Part shown: positions 54,418 through 63,538 of the stretch, piece by piece | Position numbering within the stretch: the first letter of the stretch is position 1 | How the letters are laid out: the number at the start of each line of letters is the position of its first letter | Origin: a virus | IMG/VR virus record: IMGVR_UViG_3300042889_002533 | Location: 20,921 to 84,920 of that record | Strand: one strand, 5' to 3' | DNA length: 64,000 nt | Program-made: the position numbers and the translations under genes | Notes under the pieces: generated by a model | Seen by the model: only the letters and a program-made list of their open reading frames with translations | Told to the model about the DNA's origin: nothing | Database searches by the model: none

Positions 54418-55029
54418 TTAAAATTGTTTAAGAGATTCTTTCCATACACCTGCTTTATCAGAACCAACAAATTTCCATGTTGGCAAACATACAGCAATTT
54501 CCCAATCCGTTGATGGTACCTCTACAGGCACACTGCGTAAGTGAGCGAAAAGATAGTGTTTAAAACATGGCGCAAAGTATTTAAGAACTTGCACACTGCT
54601 CAACATATTGTATGTTAGCTTGAACTTTGTGCTTTCATCATACTTATCATTGTTGGTAAATGATAGCAGCTTATCAAAAAATAGTGCACGCAACTTATTG
54701 GGAAGGTAGTGTAGGTTGAGTCCATAGAATCCACCTTTGGCTTTTCCTACCATTATAACAAGTGGAAAATTATCGTAATATGGCAATTCTTCCTTTCCTT
54801 TTGGATCATAAAAGAACATAAACATGCGACCGGCTAATGGTCGAGCCATAGGATTGAGCGCCTGATCTTTAAGAAGTGTTTTGCGATCTATGTTGCTAAG
54901 TCCTTTTAGCTTTCTAAAAAACCATGCACGTGACTCATCAGTTTTAGCTTCAATTCCGCTAGCAGACAATTTTTCATGATACTTTTGAAATGAAAAACCT
55001 GTTCTTGTAGTTGGACGTTTAGATGCCAT
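54418..55029 (-). CDS. T4-like conserved protein, possibly gp2 (DNA end protector)
   Basis: 203 residues. FFRKLKGLSNIDRKTLLKD, FMFFYDPKGKEELPYYDNFPL, GLNLHYLPNKLRALFFDKL are conserved-looking in T4-like phages. The order gp4 then this gene on the same strand parallels T4 genes 4 and 2, so gp2 is the best guess. A late promoter lies at 55048-55041. Confidence 0.6.
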   Translation of the reverse strand: MASKRPTTRTGFSFQKYHEKLSASGIEAKTDESRAWFFRKLKGLSNIDRKTLLKDQALNPMARPLAGRMFMFFYDPKGKEELPYYDNFPLVIMVGKAKGGFYGLNLHYLPNKLRALFFDKLLSFTNNDKYDESTKFKLTYNMLSSVQVLKYFAPCFKHYLFAHLRSVPVEVPSTDWEIAVCLPTWKFVGSDKAGVWKESLKQF

Positions 55030-55040
55030 AAGCGCAAGTA

Positions 55041-55048
55041 TATTTATA
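55041..55048 (-). promoter_or_regulatory. T4-type late promoter, minus strand
   Basis: TATAAATA on the minus strand, 11 bp before the ATG at 55029. Confidence 0.65.
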
Positions 55049-55051
55049 CAC

Positions 55052-55495
55052 TTATGTTAGCAGCTTGATTCCCATACCACGAATTGTCTCTTCTGTCCAA
55101 ACCTCAAATTTCCAGCCACGCTGCTTTGCATATTCATCAGCGCTTTCCCACTTGCTTATATTCTTAACATACTTTAATACCTCAGTAAGATATCCTTTGC
55201 TTTTGGTAGCTCTTTTCTTTGGCTCAACTGTTTCTTTCTTTGGCTTTATTTCAACAAGATATGTGTCGCCATTCTTAAATGTAATTTTAAGATCAACAAA
55301 ATATCTGTGTACACGGTTGTCTGTTTTACAACGGTAAGGAACAACTACTTCTTCGCTGCTCCATCGCACAATTGCGTCATTGTCATCGCAAAAACGAAAA
55401 ACCTGTCGCTCCCAAAGGCTGCGATACTCTATGCGACGCCAATCTCCTTCATACTTGTTGAGATTCTTAGGGTTAAATTTGCCACGATAAGCCAT
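55052..55495 (-). CDS. 4: T4 gp4-like head completion protein
   Basis: 147 residues (T4 gp4 has 150). MAYRGKFNPKNLNKYEGD, IEYRSLWERQVFRFCDDN, VVPYRCKTDNRVHRYF, YLVEIKPKKET and GYLTEVLKYVKN match closely. The fold resembles TnsA-type nucleases. It acts at the head portal before tail joining. Start at 55495 rather than 55528, matching T4 MGYRGKF. Confidence 0.93.
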   Translation of the reverse strand: MAYRGKFNPKNLNKYEGDWRRIEYRSLWERQVFRFCDDNDAIVRWSSEEVVVPYRCKTDNRVHRYFVDLKITFKNGDTYLVEIKPKKETVEPKKRATKSKGYLTEVLKYVKNISKWESADEYAKQRGWKFEVWTEETIRGMGIKLLT

Positions 55496-55517
55496 ATAAA
55501 TAGTTATAGTATTTATA
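55495..55517. promoter_or_regulatory. Divergent late promoter pair in a 21-bp intergenic region
   Basis: TATAAATA on the + strand at 55495-55502 (for gp48) and on the - strand at 55517-55510 (for gp4). Each core touches the start codon of the opposite gene (ATG at 55495-55493 minus; ATG at 55517 plus). Leaders would be about 9 nt. Confidence 0.75.
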
Positions 55518-56425
55518 TGCCCGCACAAATATTAGTATACCCACTTGAATTGAATAGCGTTGCAACCTCGGCTGTTGGCGCACAGGCAGGTCGCCCAATG
55601 ATTCGGTTTCAAAGCTTTGGTGCTGAACCTGGTTCTAGTGTTGCTATATGTATGCCAATACCACAAAATATATCTTTTGCTGATGCAGCCACATATAATG
55701 ATGCTGAGCTTGGATTTGCTGGCGGAGCTGGTATGGCCGCAGCACGGGCTGGACTTGGTGCAGGTGGTAATATAGAAGCTGGTGTAAATGCTGGATTGGG
55801 CGCAATTGGTGGCGGTATACCAAAAAGTTTGGGTAACTTGGTGCAAGGTCTGACAGCTAGCTTTACTTCGGCTGGTGCCACAGTACAATCAGCCGTAAGT
55901 ATTGGTGTAGGAGCTACACTAAATAAAAACATAACTACACAATTTACTGGAACTGGCACTCGGCGCTTTTCATTTGTATTTAAATTCATTTCGGTATCTT
56001 CGGCAGAATCTAACCAAATAAATAAAATTTCAAAAGCATTTCGTTTGGGATTATATCCTAAGGGCAATGCTTATCAATTGCAATATCCAGCTACATGGAC
56101 TATTCAATTTGTTAATGGTGTAACTGGAAATGATATTGAATACTTACCCAAATTGTTTGAATGCTATTTGGAAAGTATGACAAGTACATACAATAGCATT
56201 GCAAATATATGGAGAACGGATGGCAGTCCATTGGACAGTGAAATAACATTAACGTTTATTGAGTCACGCGCACTTACTAAAGATGATATTAAATTTCTTG
56301 AAGACAAACCTTATGATAAGAGTCGCTTCCTTGCAAATTATAATGTTCCAGACGCAACGGTAAGCGATGTAAACAGCAATTCGGCTAATACTACACCAAC
56401 TCCTGTTGCAAACACACCAGCTTAA
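55517..56425 (+). CDS. 48: T4 gp48-like baseplate tail tube cap
   Basis: 302 residues. YPLELNSVATSAVGAQAGRPMIRFQ, a Gly/Ala-rich stretch (75-150), RRFSFVFKFISVSSAESNQI and YPATWTIQFVNG resemble the gp48/gp54 cap proteins. It caps the baseplate and starts the tube. Start at 55517 set by the late promoter. Confidence 0.78.
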   Translation: MPAQILVYPLELNSVATSAVGAQAGRPMIRFQSFGAEPGSSVAICMPIPQNISFADAATYNDAELGFAGGAGMAAARAGLGAGGNIEAGVNAGLGAIGGGIPKSLGNLVQGLTASFTSAGATVQSAVSIGVGATLNKNITTQFTGTGTRRFSFVFKFISVSSAESNQINKISKAFRLGLYPKGNAYQLQYPATWTIQFVNGVTGNDIEYLPKLFECYLESMTSTYNSIANIWRTDGSPLDSEITLTFIESRALTKDDIKFLEDKPYDKSRFLANYNVPDATVSDVNSNSANTTPTPVANTPA

Positions 56426-56428
56426 TTT

Positions 56429-57895
56429 ATGGCAACAAATTTCTTTTCACAATTTCCAAAATTATCATATGACATTGATGGAGAAGGATCATATGTAAAT
56501 TTAACTGATATATCACGAAATGTTGATATATCAAATCTTAACGAAGATAAAGGTAGTTACTATACATACTATGATATTATGGATGGAGATCGTCCAGATA
56601 CAATATCACAATTGTTATATCAAACTCCTCAATACTATTGGAGCATTTTCATATTAAATGATTCTCTTAAAGCTGGCCTTAATAATGCATGGCCGCTGTC
56701 TGCATTGGATTTTGAAACAATGATCGGCAATGAATATGACAAATATAGTTCATTTGCGGTAAGTCCACAATTAACGGTACCTGGCTCTATTCAACAACAA
56801 CGCAGCGACTTTTCAGTTGTTCCTTTGAATGAAAAATATTTACCTTATTTGTTTTTGTCTTCAAACGAAACCGAATTGCGTGCTAATATTTTAAAGTATG
56901 ACCGCCGTTTGTTACAAGCTGTAGTGTATAATATAACACCGCATGAGCATGCAACCCAATCATATGCAAACACAGCATCTTTTGAGCTGCGCAATACATT
57001 TTTAAGTAGTAGCGAATATGTTTTGGAATGGATCAACCCGTTCAATTCTGTTACACAAGCCGCTGCATATGCTGCTTGTGAAGCATTAAAAGAAGAATGG
57101 ATTGACATTGCAATAGAGCCATTTAAAACCATAGACATTGCTATACCCAATGCTGGCTATAATACTGTTGCAAATGGCACATATGCAAAGGAATCATATA
57201 TGTTCAATAAAAAATATTTGACGGCCGGTGAAGGATTCACTTGGCCATTATATAGAAATGCAGTATATCAATATTTTAAGTATGACACACTAGATTCTTC
57301 AATTACATATCCAGTAAGCGCATTTAATATACTTGAAGAAAAAGCAAATACGATTTATATATCCGGTGATACAAGCCCAAACGTAAACGGCGCATTAACT
57401 TATGTAATGACTAGCGATGGGCAAAACGGTTTATGGACAAATGCTGATATTCAATTTGTTGATGTCTGGTTTAGCGAAGATCCAAACATAAGCTTCCCAC
57501 TGCGACCATATGATGTTACTGTATTAAGTTATTTAGATTATCAAGACCCTCCTCATTGGCGTATTAATACATATGCAGCAAATAGTGAGACTATTATATT
57601 TGCAGCTAAATCGGAGTCAACTGATAATTCGTTTTCGCCATTAAATTTAACATACACAACCGAGCTCAGCAGTACTACAGTATGTATTGGTAGCGATCCT
57701 CCTGTTTGCACAACCACAATACTTAGGTATGGCACCGGAACCCCAATAGTTAGCACTAAATTTATTGGTAATCCAAGTATTAGTAATTATGAAAAAGAAC
57801 AGCTTGAGAACGACACCAAAAGAAAGATAAAAGTTGTCAGACCCGATATAGTGCGGGACTTCACCAGAACATATTTTACACTTTTAAACTCTTAA
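56429..57895 (+). CDS. 53: T4 gp53-like baseplate wedge protein, long form
   Basis: 488 residues, against about 196 in T4. The N-terminal 120 residues carry the gp53 pattern YYDIMDGDRPDTISQLLY, YWSIFILNDSLKAGLNNAWPLS. The remaining 370 residues are extra and end ENDTKRKIKVVRPDIVRDF, which resembles the normal gp53 C-terminus, so a large domain is inserted. Confidence 0.82.
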   Translation: MATNFFSQFPKLSYDIDGEGSYVNLTDISRNVDISNLNEDKGSYYTYYDIMDGDRPDTISQLLYQTPQYYWSIFILNDSLKAGLNNAWPLSALDFETMIGNEYDKYSSFAVSPQLTVPGSIQQQRSDFSVVPLNEKYLPYLFLSSNETELRANILKYDRRLLQAVVYNITPHEHATQSYANTASFELRNTFLSSSEYVLEWINPFNSVTQAAAYAACEALKEEWIDIAIEPFKTIDIAIPNAGYNTVANGTYAKESYMFNKKYLTAGEGFTWPLYRNAVYQYFKYDTLDSSITYPVSAFNILEEKANTIYISGDTSPNVNGALTYVMTSDGQNGLWTNADIQFVDVWFSEDPNISFPLRPYDVTVLSYLDYQDPPHWRINTYAANSETIIFAAKSESTDNSFSPLNLTYTTELSSTTVCIGSDPPVCTTTILRYGTGTPIVSTKFIGNPSISNYEKEQLENDTKRKIKVVRPDIVRDFTRTYFTLLNS

Positions 57896-57901
57896 TTTGT
57901 T

Positions 57902-59302
57902 ATGGCTAATAGTTTAAATTCGCCGGTGTCAAGAAATACTCCCAAGGGAATTGGCGCGGATGGTAATGTTGCTCTTATACCATCTGCATATACTGTCAAG
58001 TCGTTAAGCATACAAAATTCCAAAGGGGAAGTGCGTGACATACAAACTATAATTACTGCCTTTACCATCACAGAAGAATTGTTTTCTCCAGTGGTAGTTT
58101 TTAATGCACGCATAAGAGATACAATCAATTTCTTTGAAGATTTTGCAATTAGTGGGCAGGAAATTATAAATGTAAAATTGCAAAAAGTTGATGTTGCTCA
58201 ACAAAAACGAGATCCTGCAAATACATCACAACGCGATGTTGAAATCAATTTTATTGTAAAGGAATATCCAAATTATGAAAAGACTGTTACCAATATAGGT
58301 ACACAAGAATACAATTTGATTGCTGTTAGCGACTATGGATACCTAAGCATGCTTAAACGAATTAGCAGAAGCGTCAAAGGTAACGTAGCAGAAAATATAC
58401 GAAAGATTTTTGAAAATGATTTGAATGTAACTAAAGTAATTGTGCGCGGCTCATGCAGTACAGCATTTGATGGCATACTAACAATTCAAAGCCCACTTAA
58501 AGCGGTTGAATGGTTGCGTAAAAAAGCATATGATGTTAATGGTGCGCCATTCTTTGTGTATGTTACCATATCAAGTGGAGTTGTGTTGATCAGTTCGCTA
58601 ACAACGCTACTCAAAGGACCATTATATTCAACATACCGCTATCATCAGTTTTTAAAAAATACTGCAGCAACACCAGAGTCATATGCTGAATCAATGAGTA
58701 GAGTGCTCAACATGAAAAGCAATATCAAGTTGGACAAGCTCAAGCAGGCTACTGAAGGTGGATTTGCAAATCGTACCGATGTCACCGATTATGCTAAGAA
58801 AAGTTTTATTAGTAAGATATTTGATTATAGCAAAGATGATACAGTTGCAAAAAATAGATTGCTTGCGAATACTACATATGGGCAAGCCATGAATTTTTTT
58901 TCAAAAGGAAAGACTAGCCCAGGCGCAAACTTAACAGGTAGCCCAGATGCTAGTCGCAGTTTGTTGTCAGTAAACACCGATGCAAACAGTAATGGCGCTC
59001 CCAATTCAAGTGGACCGCTGGCAGAGAATATTGGGCGTGCCAAATCATACTTAGCAAATCTTGAAAGTATGAATCATGAAATTGAAGTGTATGGCGACTT
59101 TCGACTTAATCCTGGGCGTAAAATTAAAATAGAAGTTCCTAAGAGTAGTGATCCTACGGAATACAATACAAATATCAACAAGTCCAATACTGAAGAATTG
59201 GATCTGTCTCTTAGTGGCGAATATTTGGTAGCGGTAGCCGTTCATTCATTTAAAGAAGGCGTATATACTTCACGTTTAAAAATAATTAAAGATAGTGCAT
59301 AA
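57902..59302 (+). CDS. gp27-like baseplate hub protein
   Basis: 466 residues. VKSLSIQNSKGEVRDIQTI, ARIRDTINFFEDFAISGQEIINVKL, and GSCSTAFDGILTIQSPLKAVEWLRKKAY fit hub proteins of the gp27 type (tube-like domains). C-terminal half has PGRKIKIEVPKSSD. It would hold the gp5-like trimer. Stop overlaps the next ATG. Confidence 0.72.
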   Translation: MANSLNSPVSRNTPKGIGADGNVALIPSAYTVKSLSIQNSKGEVRDIQTIITAFTITEELFSPVVVFNARIRDTINFFEDFAISGQEIINVKLQKVDVAQQKRDPANTSQRDVEINFIVKEYPNYEKTVTNIGTQEYNLIAVSDYGYLSMLKRISRSVKGNVAENIRKIFENDLNVTKVIVRGSCSTAFDGILTIQSPLKAVEWLRKKAYDVNGAPFFVYVTISSGVVLISSLTTLLKGPLYSTYRYHQFLKNTAATPESYAESMSRVLNMKSNIKLDKLKQATEGGFANRTDVTDYAKKSFISKIFDYSKDDTVAKNRLLANTTYGQAMNFFSKGKTSPGANLTGSPDASRSLLSVNTDANSNGAPNSSGPLAENIGRAKSYLANLESMNHEIEVYGDFRLNPGRKIKIEVPKSSDPTEYNTNINKSNTEELDLSLSGEYLVAVAVHSFKEGVYTSRLKIIKDSA

Positions 59303-60306
59303 TGAATATTAGCAATTGGTTTACTGCTGTAGTTGAAGATGTAAGCGATCCTTTACAGCAAGGTCGTGTGCGAGTGCGATGCCTTGGGTATCATACTGAT
59401 GACACATCCGAATTGCCTAAAGAAGATCTTCCATGGGCTACATGCATTATGCCAGTAACAAGTCCATGCGTAAGCGGCGTTGGGCAAAGTGCTACTGGTC
59501 TTGTCCCAGGGTCATGGGTATTTGGTTTCTTTAGAGATGGATTAGAATTGCAGGATCCAGTTGTAACTGGCAGTATACCAAGTGCTGTTGGTTATGATAA
59601 TGGCTTAGGTACGGTTGGGCAAGGGTTTGGTGACCCGCATGGAGTATTTCCATATAGAGCTGGCAGTGATACTCCAAGCGGTGCAGGAATATATTCTGGA
59701 ACTAGTGCTGGCTATGCAACTCAAGCTAGCGGCGCGCAAAATTTTGGAGGATGTGCAGTAGGCACTGGTAGCCCATGCTCAACACTTGAAAATCCACAAA
59801 CTCCTATTGTAGTAAACAGTGCAGCTAAAACAAAAATTATTCAAGCCGCTCAAAGTAAAGTAGGCAACACATACGAGGTTAGTCAAAATCAAGGACCTGG
59901 GATAGCTGAGATGTGGAAAGCTACAGATTATTCTGATGGCTACAATGCACGAGCTCCATGGTGCGCAGCATTTGTTAGTTGGTGTGTGCAACAGAGTGGT
60001 GTATTTAGTGAAGCAGATCGCCCAAAAAGCGCGGCTGCATTTAAAGGTGGTGGCTATGAAGCATGGGCACGCAGCAAAAGCAATGCTGTTAGATTGACAA
60101 CAAATCCATCTAAGGTGTATGCTGGTGATCTTGTTATATTTTCATTTAGTCATATTGGTATAGCTACAAGTGATAGCGATGCTAACGGTAAATTTAATAC
60201 CATTGAAGGAAATACAAATGCTGCTGGCAGTCGTGAAGGAAATGGTTGTTATGCAAAGACGCGTAGTTTATCTGTTGTTCGTAGTACTTGTACCATAATT
60301 GCTTAA
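59302..60306 (+). CDS. gp5-like hub OB protein with CHAP-type peptidoglycan hydrolase domain
   Basis: 334 residues. The N-terminal OB domain (ISNWFTAVVEDVSDPLQQGRV, GYHTDDTSE, PWATCIMPVTS, PGSWVFGFF) is that of T4 gp5. The C-terminal 165 residues form a CHAP/NlpC-like amidase of the TIGR02594 type: APWCAAFVSWC (catalytic Cys), FSHIGIA (His) and IEGNTN. It thus replaces the lysozyme domain of T4 gp5. The needle domain is in the next gene. Confidence 0.85.
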   Translation: MNISNWFTAVVEDVSDPLQQGRVRVRCLGYHTDDTSELPKEDLPWATCIMPVTSPCVSGVGQSATGLVPGSWVFGFFRDGLELQDPVVTGSIPSAVGYDNGLGTVGQGFGDPHGVFPYRAGSDTPSGAGIYSGTSAGYATQASGAQNFGGCAVGTGSPCSTLENPQTPIVVNSAAKTKIIQAAQSKVGNTYEVSQNQGPGIAEMWKATDYSDGYNARAPWCAAFVSWCVQQSGVFSEADRPKSAAAFKGGGYEAWARSKSNAVRLTTNPSKVYAGDLVIFSFSHIGIATSDSDANGKFNTIEGNTNAAGSREGNGCYAKTRSLSVVRSTCTIIA

Positions 60307-60317
60307 TAAATACAATT

Positions 60318-61100
60318 ATGGCAAACAATGAAACATGGAGTGCATCTTTACCAACCGATGGTGCTGTATATCCATTCAATAACGTTACTCAAACACGCAG
60401 TGGCCACGTTTTTGAAGTTGATGATACTCTTGGTCACGAGCGTTTGCTAAGACAACATAAGAGTGGTACACGTGAAGAGATTAACCCCACTGGTGATCGT
60501 ACCATTACTGTATATGGCAATGGTTATAAAGTTGTTCATGGTGAAGACAACATTACGGTTGAAGGAAATGTTAATATAACAGTGCTTGGCAATTGCAATA
60601 CTGTCGTGAATGGAAATTATAATGTTGAAATCAATGGAGACTATAATGAAACTGTAAAAGGAACACGCCGTACTAAAGTTGGTGGTCAATATGTAATGGA
60701 AATATCTGATGAATATGCAATGAACATTGGTGCTGGCGCCAAAGTAACGGTGCATGATGACTATTCATTGCATGCAAGCGGCAAATATACTCTTTATGTT
60801 GGTGGAGAAAGTAAGACTGATGTGTATAGCACCAATACAAGTACGGTTCACGGTATGAACTTAACAACTGTTCTTGGCGAAAATAAAACAGTATCAACTG
60901 GCAAAAGTATAACTGTTGCGGCAACCATTGAAATTGCATCAAGCGGTACAACAAGTATCAATGCAAAAGGAATAAGTGTAACATCAACTGCTGGCGCGAA
61001 ATACTCTTCAGAAAGCACTACAAGTATCAGAGGAAAAGGTATTAATGTTGTAAGCATCCGTGATGTGGTAATCATAGGTAATAAAATTAAACTAAACTAA
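60318..61100 (+). CDS. Separate gp5 C-terminal-like beta-helix needle
   Basis: 260 residues. From residue 55 the chain is a run of short strands with V-x-G-N repeats (VEGNVNITVLGNCNTVVNG, VEINGDYNETVKG), as in the gp5 C-terminal triple beta-helix. N-terminal 50 residues resemble the connector (RSGHVFEVDDTLGHERL). With the PAAR protein it should form the puncturing spike. Confidence 0.82.
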   Translation: MANNETWSASLPTDGAVYPFNNVTQTRSGHVFEVDDTLGHERLLRQHKSGTREEINPTGDRTITVYGNGYKVVHGEDNITVEGNVNITVLGNCNTVVNGNYNVEINGDYNETVKGTRRTKVGGQYVMEISDEYAMNIGAGAKVTVHDDYSLHASGKYTLYVGGESKTDVYSTNTSTVHGMNLTTVLGENKTVSTGKSITVAATIEIASSGTTSINAKGISVTSTAGAKYSSESTTSIRGKGINVVSIRDVVIIGNKIKLN

Positions 61101-61101
61101 T

Positions 61102-63078
61102 ATGCCATCATCCAATGCAAATCTTTCGGCTTTAACCACAAGCGCTGGAGCTTTAACTCCTTTTCCTTTTAATGCATCCACAACGGCATATACAGTTTAT
61201 ATGCCATACACAGCATATGAAACTCCTACACGAACAGTAACACCAACCGTAGCGGATACTGGATTAGCTACAGTTAAAGTTAATGGTGTTAGCGTAACTT
61301 CAGGATCAGCTAGTGCGGCAACTTTTATAAATGTAGGCAGTAATGTTTTTACAATAGTTGTTACCGCAGAAGATGCAACTACAAAAACATATACCGTTAA
61401 TGTTATACGGGCTGCAGCGTCAACGGTCAGTTCATTATCAGCAATCGGTTTATCAGCTGGACAATTATCTCCAGCCTTTTCTGCTGAAAACAATTCATAC
61501 AGCGTTGATGTATCAACCGAAACTACTACATTGGCTATCACTCCAACTAGCACGTCTGCCAATTCAAAGATTGATGTAGAAGGAAGTGATGTAACCTCAG
61601 GAGCATCTAGTATAGCATTAAATCTTATTATTGGTACAAACATATTGGTAATTACATGTACTGCTGAAGATGGCGTCAGCGCATCAACATACACTCTTAC
61701 CGTTATGCGCGCAGATTTTTCTGATAGCATTTCAACTTTTGAATCAAAATCAAATGCGCTTGGGTACGGTGTATCGGACGTTTCAATACTTGATACTTTT
61801 AATGTAAACGACTTGCAACTTGTTAATCAGGTACAAAGTTTAGCAGATTGTGCTAAGAATTTGCCACATCGCTTGATGGAAATGGGTATCAAGAAAGCTA
61901 CAGAATTGGTACTCAATAATCCAACAGCCACTTCTTTACTATTACAACTTGATGCTCTTGCAAAAAAATATGATGCTATCAAAAAAATAGCTGATCTAGC
62001 AAATCCCAAAAAGACTAAACCCGAAACTCTTATTGAAGCATTGCTTGCATCGCAAGGATTGACTGGAATAGCATTGGTAAATAAAATTAATGCCATAGTA
62101 AACAACTTTTCTGATGTCTCTGGGCTATCAGATATACTCAATAATTTAAACAATCTTGATGTTTGTCAAACCGCTAACTATTTACCAGGAGGCGCATCCG
62201 TTCCCAACCCTACAAACATACCATTAGCAAATCCTCCACCAGCTGTAGGAGGTGTCATATCTCCAGTAGCAAATGCTTCTTATGATCCTAAACCTAAAGA
62301 TGAGTATGATGCATTTATCTTCCAATTAAAAGAATATCTTGATAAAGACCCTCAAAGAGTAGCAGCATTAGGTGGCACAGATTTGCAAAATTACATACGC
62401 ATGCTAGCAGTATTAAACACGCTTGCATATTCATATCATGATAATATTAGTCGAACAACCGATGATGGTAAAGACCTTGAATATAAAGCAACATATCTTA
62501 AATTGGTATCAGACGAATTGAGTAAACATCCTGAATGGGACGCTGCAACAAAACTTGATTATAAAGGGCGGAGCGCTGCAATTGAAAATGAAATAACACG
62601 CAATACCAATGCAATTCGTTCTTATTACGCGCGTAATTCTGCAGCTACTGGAGAATGGATAACTATGTATATGACAGTGTATGGATCTGCTGCCATAGAT
62701 AAGACTACCGCACAGGATCAGATTAAAGCTGATAGTGGAGTTGGTGGATATGAAGGTTTTAGTCAAAGCAAAGGAGCATATGGTGCAACTCTGGTGGAAG
62801 GAGTTAGTGTGGCATCCAACTATTGGACTGGTAAAACTGTTCTTGAAATACGTTATGCCGAAGATCAAACACCCGTTGGGAGTGGGCGCGTAACCGTTCA
62901 TGACACTGGCGGTATGTCAAACAATGTGATTGATTATTATTGCGGCTCCAATCTGTCTCTATACAAATCAATTCAAAATAAAGGCATCAATACTGGTGGA
63001 AAAACAAAACCATCATATGCTGTACCAATCCAAGTTCGTGTTGTAAGCGGTGCGCCAAAAGCAGGCAAGACGCTTTGA
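61102..63078 (+). CDS. Baseplate-associated protein with cadherin-like beta-sandwich domains
   Basis: 658 residues. Two N-terminal domains of about 95 residues (each with ALxxSxGxLxPxF, YxVxVxxxTxxxxxTP, GxNxxxVxxTAEDxxxxxYTxxVxR) are cadherin-like beta-sandwiches (PF12733 type). A helical centre (residues about 220-340), then a C-terminal beta-rich domain ending GSGRVTVHDTGG..YAVPIQVRVV. Located between spike and wedge genes, so probably a baseplate or short-fibre component. Confidence 0.72.
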   Translation: MPSSNANLSALTTSAGALTPFPFNASTTAYTVYMPYTAYETPTRTVTPTVADTGLATVKVNGVSVTSGSASAATFINVGSNVFTIVVTAEDATTKTYTVNVIRAAASTVSSLSAIGLSAGQLSPAFSAENNSYSVDVSTETTTLAITPTSTSANSKIDVEGSDVTSGASSIALNLIIGTNILVITCTAEDGVSASTYTLTVMRADFSDSISTFESKSNALGYGVSDVSILDTFNVNDLQLVNQVQSLADCAKNLPHRLMEMGIKKATELVLNNPTATSLLLQLDALAKKYDAIKKIADLANPKKTKPETLIEALLASQGLTGIALVNKINAIVNNFSDVSGLSDILNNLNNLDVCQTANYLPGGASVPNPTNIPLANPPPAVGGVISPVANASYDPKPKDEYDAFIFQLKEYLDKDPQRVAALGGTDLQNYIRMLAVLNTLAYSYHDNISRTTDDGKDLEYKATYLKLVSDELSKHPEWDAATKLDYKGRSAAIENEITRNTNAIRSYYARNSAATGEWITMYMTVYGSAAIDKTTAQDQIKADSGVGGYEGFSQSKGAYGATLVEGVSVASNYWTGKTVLEIRYAEDQTPVGSGRVTVHDTGGMSNNVIDYYCGSNLSLYKSIQNKGINTGGKTKPSYAVPIQVRVVSGAPKAGKTL

Positions 63079-63086
63079 TATAAATA
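63079..63086 (+). promoter_or_regulatory. T4-type late promoter (TATAAATA)
   Basis: Overlaps the previous stop, 7 bp before the ATG at 63094. Confidence 0.7.
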
Positions 63087-63093
63087 GAATGTA

Positions 63094-63531
63094 ATGAGTA
63101 ATATCTTATCGGATTACAATTCTTCAACCATCACTTCAAGTAATGTTGCAAAGAAGTACATATATTCCGATTTAGATTTATCATTTATCGTTCATCCGGT
63201 TCTTAAAGATATCAGGCCAATTACAGATATTGATGCTGTAAAGAACAGCATAAAAAATATAGTCCTGACAAGTTTTTATGATCATCCGTTTCATCCTGAA
63301 ATTGGAAGTGGTGTTCGCGCTTTACTGTTTGAGCCAGCTAGTATTTTTACTGCTCTTTCGTTAAAGGATGAAATCTTGCGATGCCTTGGTCAGTTTGAAC
63401 CAAGAATAAACAATGTGACCGTTCAAATATATGATGATAGCGACAACAATGCATACCGCATAACCATAGGATTTGTTGTACTATACGATCAAGAAGAAGA
63501 AGTTCAATTTTATTTAACCCGTTTAAGATAA
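63094..63531 (+). CDS. 25: T4 gp25-like baseplate wedge protein
   Basis: 145 residues (T4 gp25 has 132). VKNSIKNIVLTSFYDHPFHPEIGSGVRALLFEP and the end YRITIGFVVLYDQEEEVQF are the family core, shared with type VI secretion TssE. Confidence 0.93.
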   Translation: MSNILSDYNSSTITSSNVAKKYIYSDLDLSFIVHPVLKDIRPITDIDAVKNSIKNIVLTSFYDHPFHPEIGSGVRALLFEPASIFTALSLKDEILRCLGQFEPRINNVTVQIYDDSDNNAYRITIGFVVLYDQEEEVQFYLTRLR

Positions 63532-63538
63532 TCAATAT

